DNA of 14,290 nucleotides from Caldisericaceae bacterium (lineage in GTDB: Bacteria > Calditrichota > Calditrichia > Calditrichales > Calditrichaceae). Positions 13,308 to 14,290 of this stretch are shown piece by piece. The position numbers were made by a program, and so were the translations under genes. The number at the start of each line of letters is the position of its first letter. The stretch's first letter is position 1. The DNA lies in assembly GCA_021160885.1 (NCBI GenBank), contig JAGHBR010000440.1, forward strand, positions 1 to 14,290, read 5' to 3'. A model generated the notes under the pieces. It saw only the letters and a list, made by a program, of their open reading frames with translations, did not search any database and had not been told where the DNA came from.

Positions 13308-14290
13308 CTATCTTTTAACAAACCTTTTGATAAATCGCTTGAGATTAAAAATTGAATCATGCAAAGCAAAAAATAATTTTGCCCTGAAAGAATTCGGCAA
13401 AATAACACGATGTAAAAATAGTTTTACCGACGTCCATTTAAATTTGTACGGCTCGCTTCCTCGCATAAAATCAAATTTTTTGAACTTTAATTCTATGGCA
13501 TCTTCAATTGCCTTTAAAATAATTTGATTCCCCAGACCATATTGCGAATATTCCGGATCAAAGCCTCCCTGAACGTACATCATGCTCCCATTAAATTTAA
13601 AGCAATACAGGCTGCCAATGGTTTTCTGGCCGTCAAAAATTTGGTACAATTGCAACCAGTTTTTTTTCAGGAAAATCCTGGCCACCTGTTGATGAAACCT
13701 ACCTCGCCGCTCAAAATCAAACTTACTGTGAGCTTGTTTGGCCTGAAAACGTTGATCGTGTAATTTAAAAAGATTCTCAATGGCCGCATCAACCAGGTCT
13801 GTTGATTTAACCACTTCAACAGTAAAACCGGCACGTTTTAGCTTGTTCCGCCCACGTTTTAAATTAGACTTAAAATTTTTTGACAATTTTTTCCAGAAGG
13901 CATCTGTGGTTTCAGGCAGGGACAAATAGGGACAAACCTTAGTCACGTAATGATAGTAAGCGCTGTTTAGAATATTAGCCAATTCCTGTCGTTCTTTTAA
14001 TAAAGCGGCCCCATCAGCCAAGTTATCTAATAATAGGACATCAACCTTTTCCAGAAATTTCAACACCTGTGGATCTGAAAAGACCTTTTTCAACAGGATT
14101 TGTTTTCGGTTAGCAGGGGCGATGAGATCCAGGTAATCGCTGGACTCAATTTCAGTTCCTATTAATTGCAGTGTTTTAAATTTTGGGCCATAGTCAAATT
14201 TTTTAAGGCAACTGAACAAGGGCAAGATTGCTAACAATTTATCAGATTCCTTTTCTCTTACGGTAATGATGGCCAATTCAGCCTGCTCCA
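13308..14290 (-). CDS. GNAT-fold acyltransferase, CelD/FemAB-like (N terminus outside window)
   Basis: The frame is open to the window edge, so the N terminus is missing; the TTG at 14276 lies in mid-domain and is not the start. About 326 residues are visible. The sequence fits the CelD/Acetyltransf_6 group: LLAILPLFS and a following IGTEIESSDYLDLIAP segment, then LPETTDAFWKKLSKNFKSNLKRGRNKLKRAG, the family's basic helix, and the acyl-CoA-binding half with LYQIFDGQKTIGSLYCFKFNGSMMYVQGGFDPEYSQYGLGNQIILKAIEDAIE, ending FDFMRGSEPYKFKWTS. Such proteins acylate or aminoacylate sugars or peptides and are common in exopolysaccharide gene clusters. It lies one base upstream of the WbqC-like gene on the same strand, so both probably belong to a surface-polysaccharide operon whose main part is beyond position 14290. 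Confidence 0.85.
   Translation of the reverse strand, partial: EQAELAIITVREKESDKLLAILPLFSCLKKFDYGPKFKTLQLIGTEIESSDYLDLIAPANRKQILLKKVFSDPQVLKFLEKVDVLLLDNLADGAALLKERQELANILNSAYYHYVTKVCPYLSLPETTDAFWKKLSKNFKSNLKRGRNKLKRAGFTVEVVKSTDLVDAAIENLFKLHDQRFQAKQAHSKFDFERRGRFHQQVARIFLKKNWLQLYQIFDGQKTIGSLYCFKFNGSMMYVQGGFDPEYSQYGLGNQIILKAIEDAIELKFKKFDFMRGSEPYKFKWTSVKLFLHRVILPNSFRAKLFFALHDSIFNLKRFIKRFVKR

Noticed and set aside
13307..13408. Upstream start for the WbqC-like protein
   Set aside because: It would overlap the GNAT gene by about 100 bases and add residues that do not belong to the family.
14274..14276. TTG as start of the GNAT gene
   Set aside because: The frame stays open to the window edge and the domain needs residues before this point; there is no ribosome site in front.

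Overview
The window looks like chromosomal DNA of a Gram-negative bacterium of moderate to low GC. An outer-membrane efflux channel, a lipoprotein adaptor, signal peptides and strong AAGGAGGT-type ribosome sites support this. The sequence style (Shine-Dalgarno sites before most genes, short-period tandem repeats and GGGCTGAAGCCC-type hairpins between genes, a SagB-like oxidoreductase, CelD-like and WbqC-like genes) suggests the Bacteroidota/Calditrichota side of the tree, possibly a Calditrichota member. That placement is an inference from style and has not been tested by any search.

Layout. Positions 1-540 (+) hold the end of an unrecognised gene. Positions 541-698 are a mosaic of micro-repeats with periods of 8, 7 and 10. 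Four minus-strand genes follow, reading 3280 down to 699: a SagB-like nitroreductase-fold protein, a YbaK-type aminoacyl-tRNA deacylase, a GYD-domain protein (these three look like one transcript), and a D-2-hydroxyacid dehydrogenase. A divergent small secreted protein, YggN/DUF2884-like, lies at 3430-3969. After a 521-base gap comes the core of the window, a compact plus-strand operon at 4491-11243: MarR regulator, TolC-like channel, lipoprotein adaptor, RND permease, and a zinc-free VAT-1-like quinone oxidoreductase. A good promoter (4430-4458) abuts a tandem palindromic operator (4459-4486) just before marR. A 117-bp MITE-like element sits exactly at the operon's 3' end. A small nitroreductase (11660-12169), a repeat-rich gap, and a minus-strand pair (WbqC-like protein, then a CelD/FemAB-like GNAT protein cut by the window edge) complete the window.

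How the genes fit. The marR operon is a classic drug or toxic-compound efflux unit, in which an oxidoreductase is translationally coupled to the pump. This suggests joint handling of quinones or reactive carbonyl compounds. The adaptor appears to lack the alpha-helical hairpin that normally meets the TolC tip. The permease keeps only part of the AcrB proton-relay set. The CelD-like/WbqC-like pair is probably the end of a surface-polysaccharide locus that continues beyond 14290.

The least ordinary items are the MITE-like element with a GATTA target duplication, the hairpin-less adaptor, the operator design, and the recurrence of 7-bp periodicity in unrelated intergenic repeats. No wholly new defence or biosynthetic system is evident.
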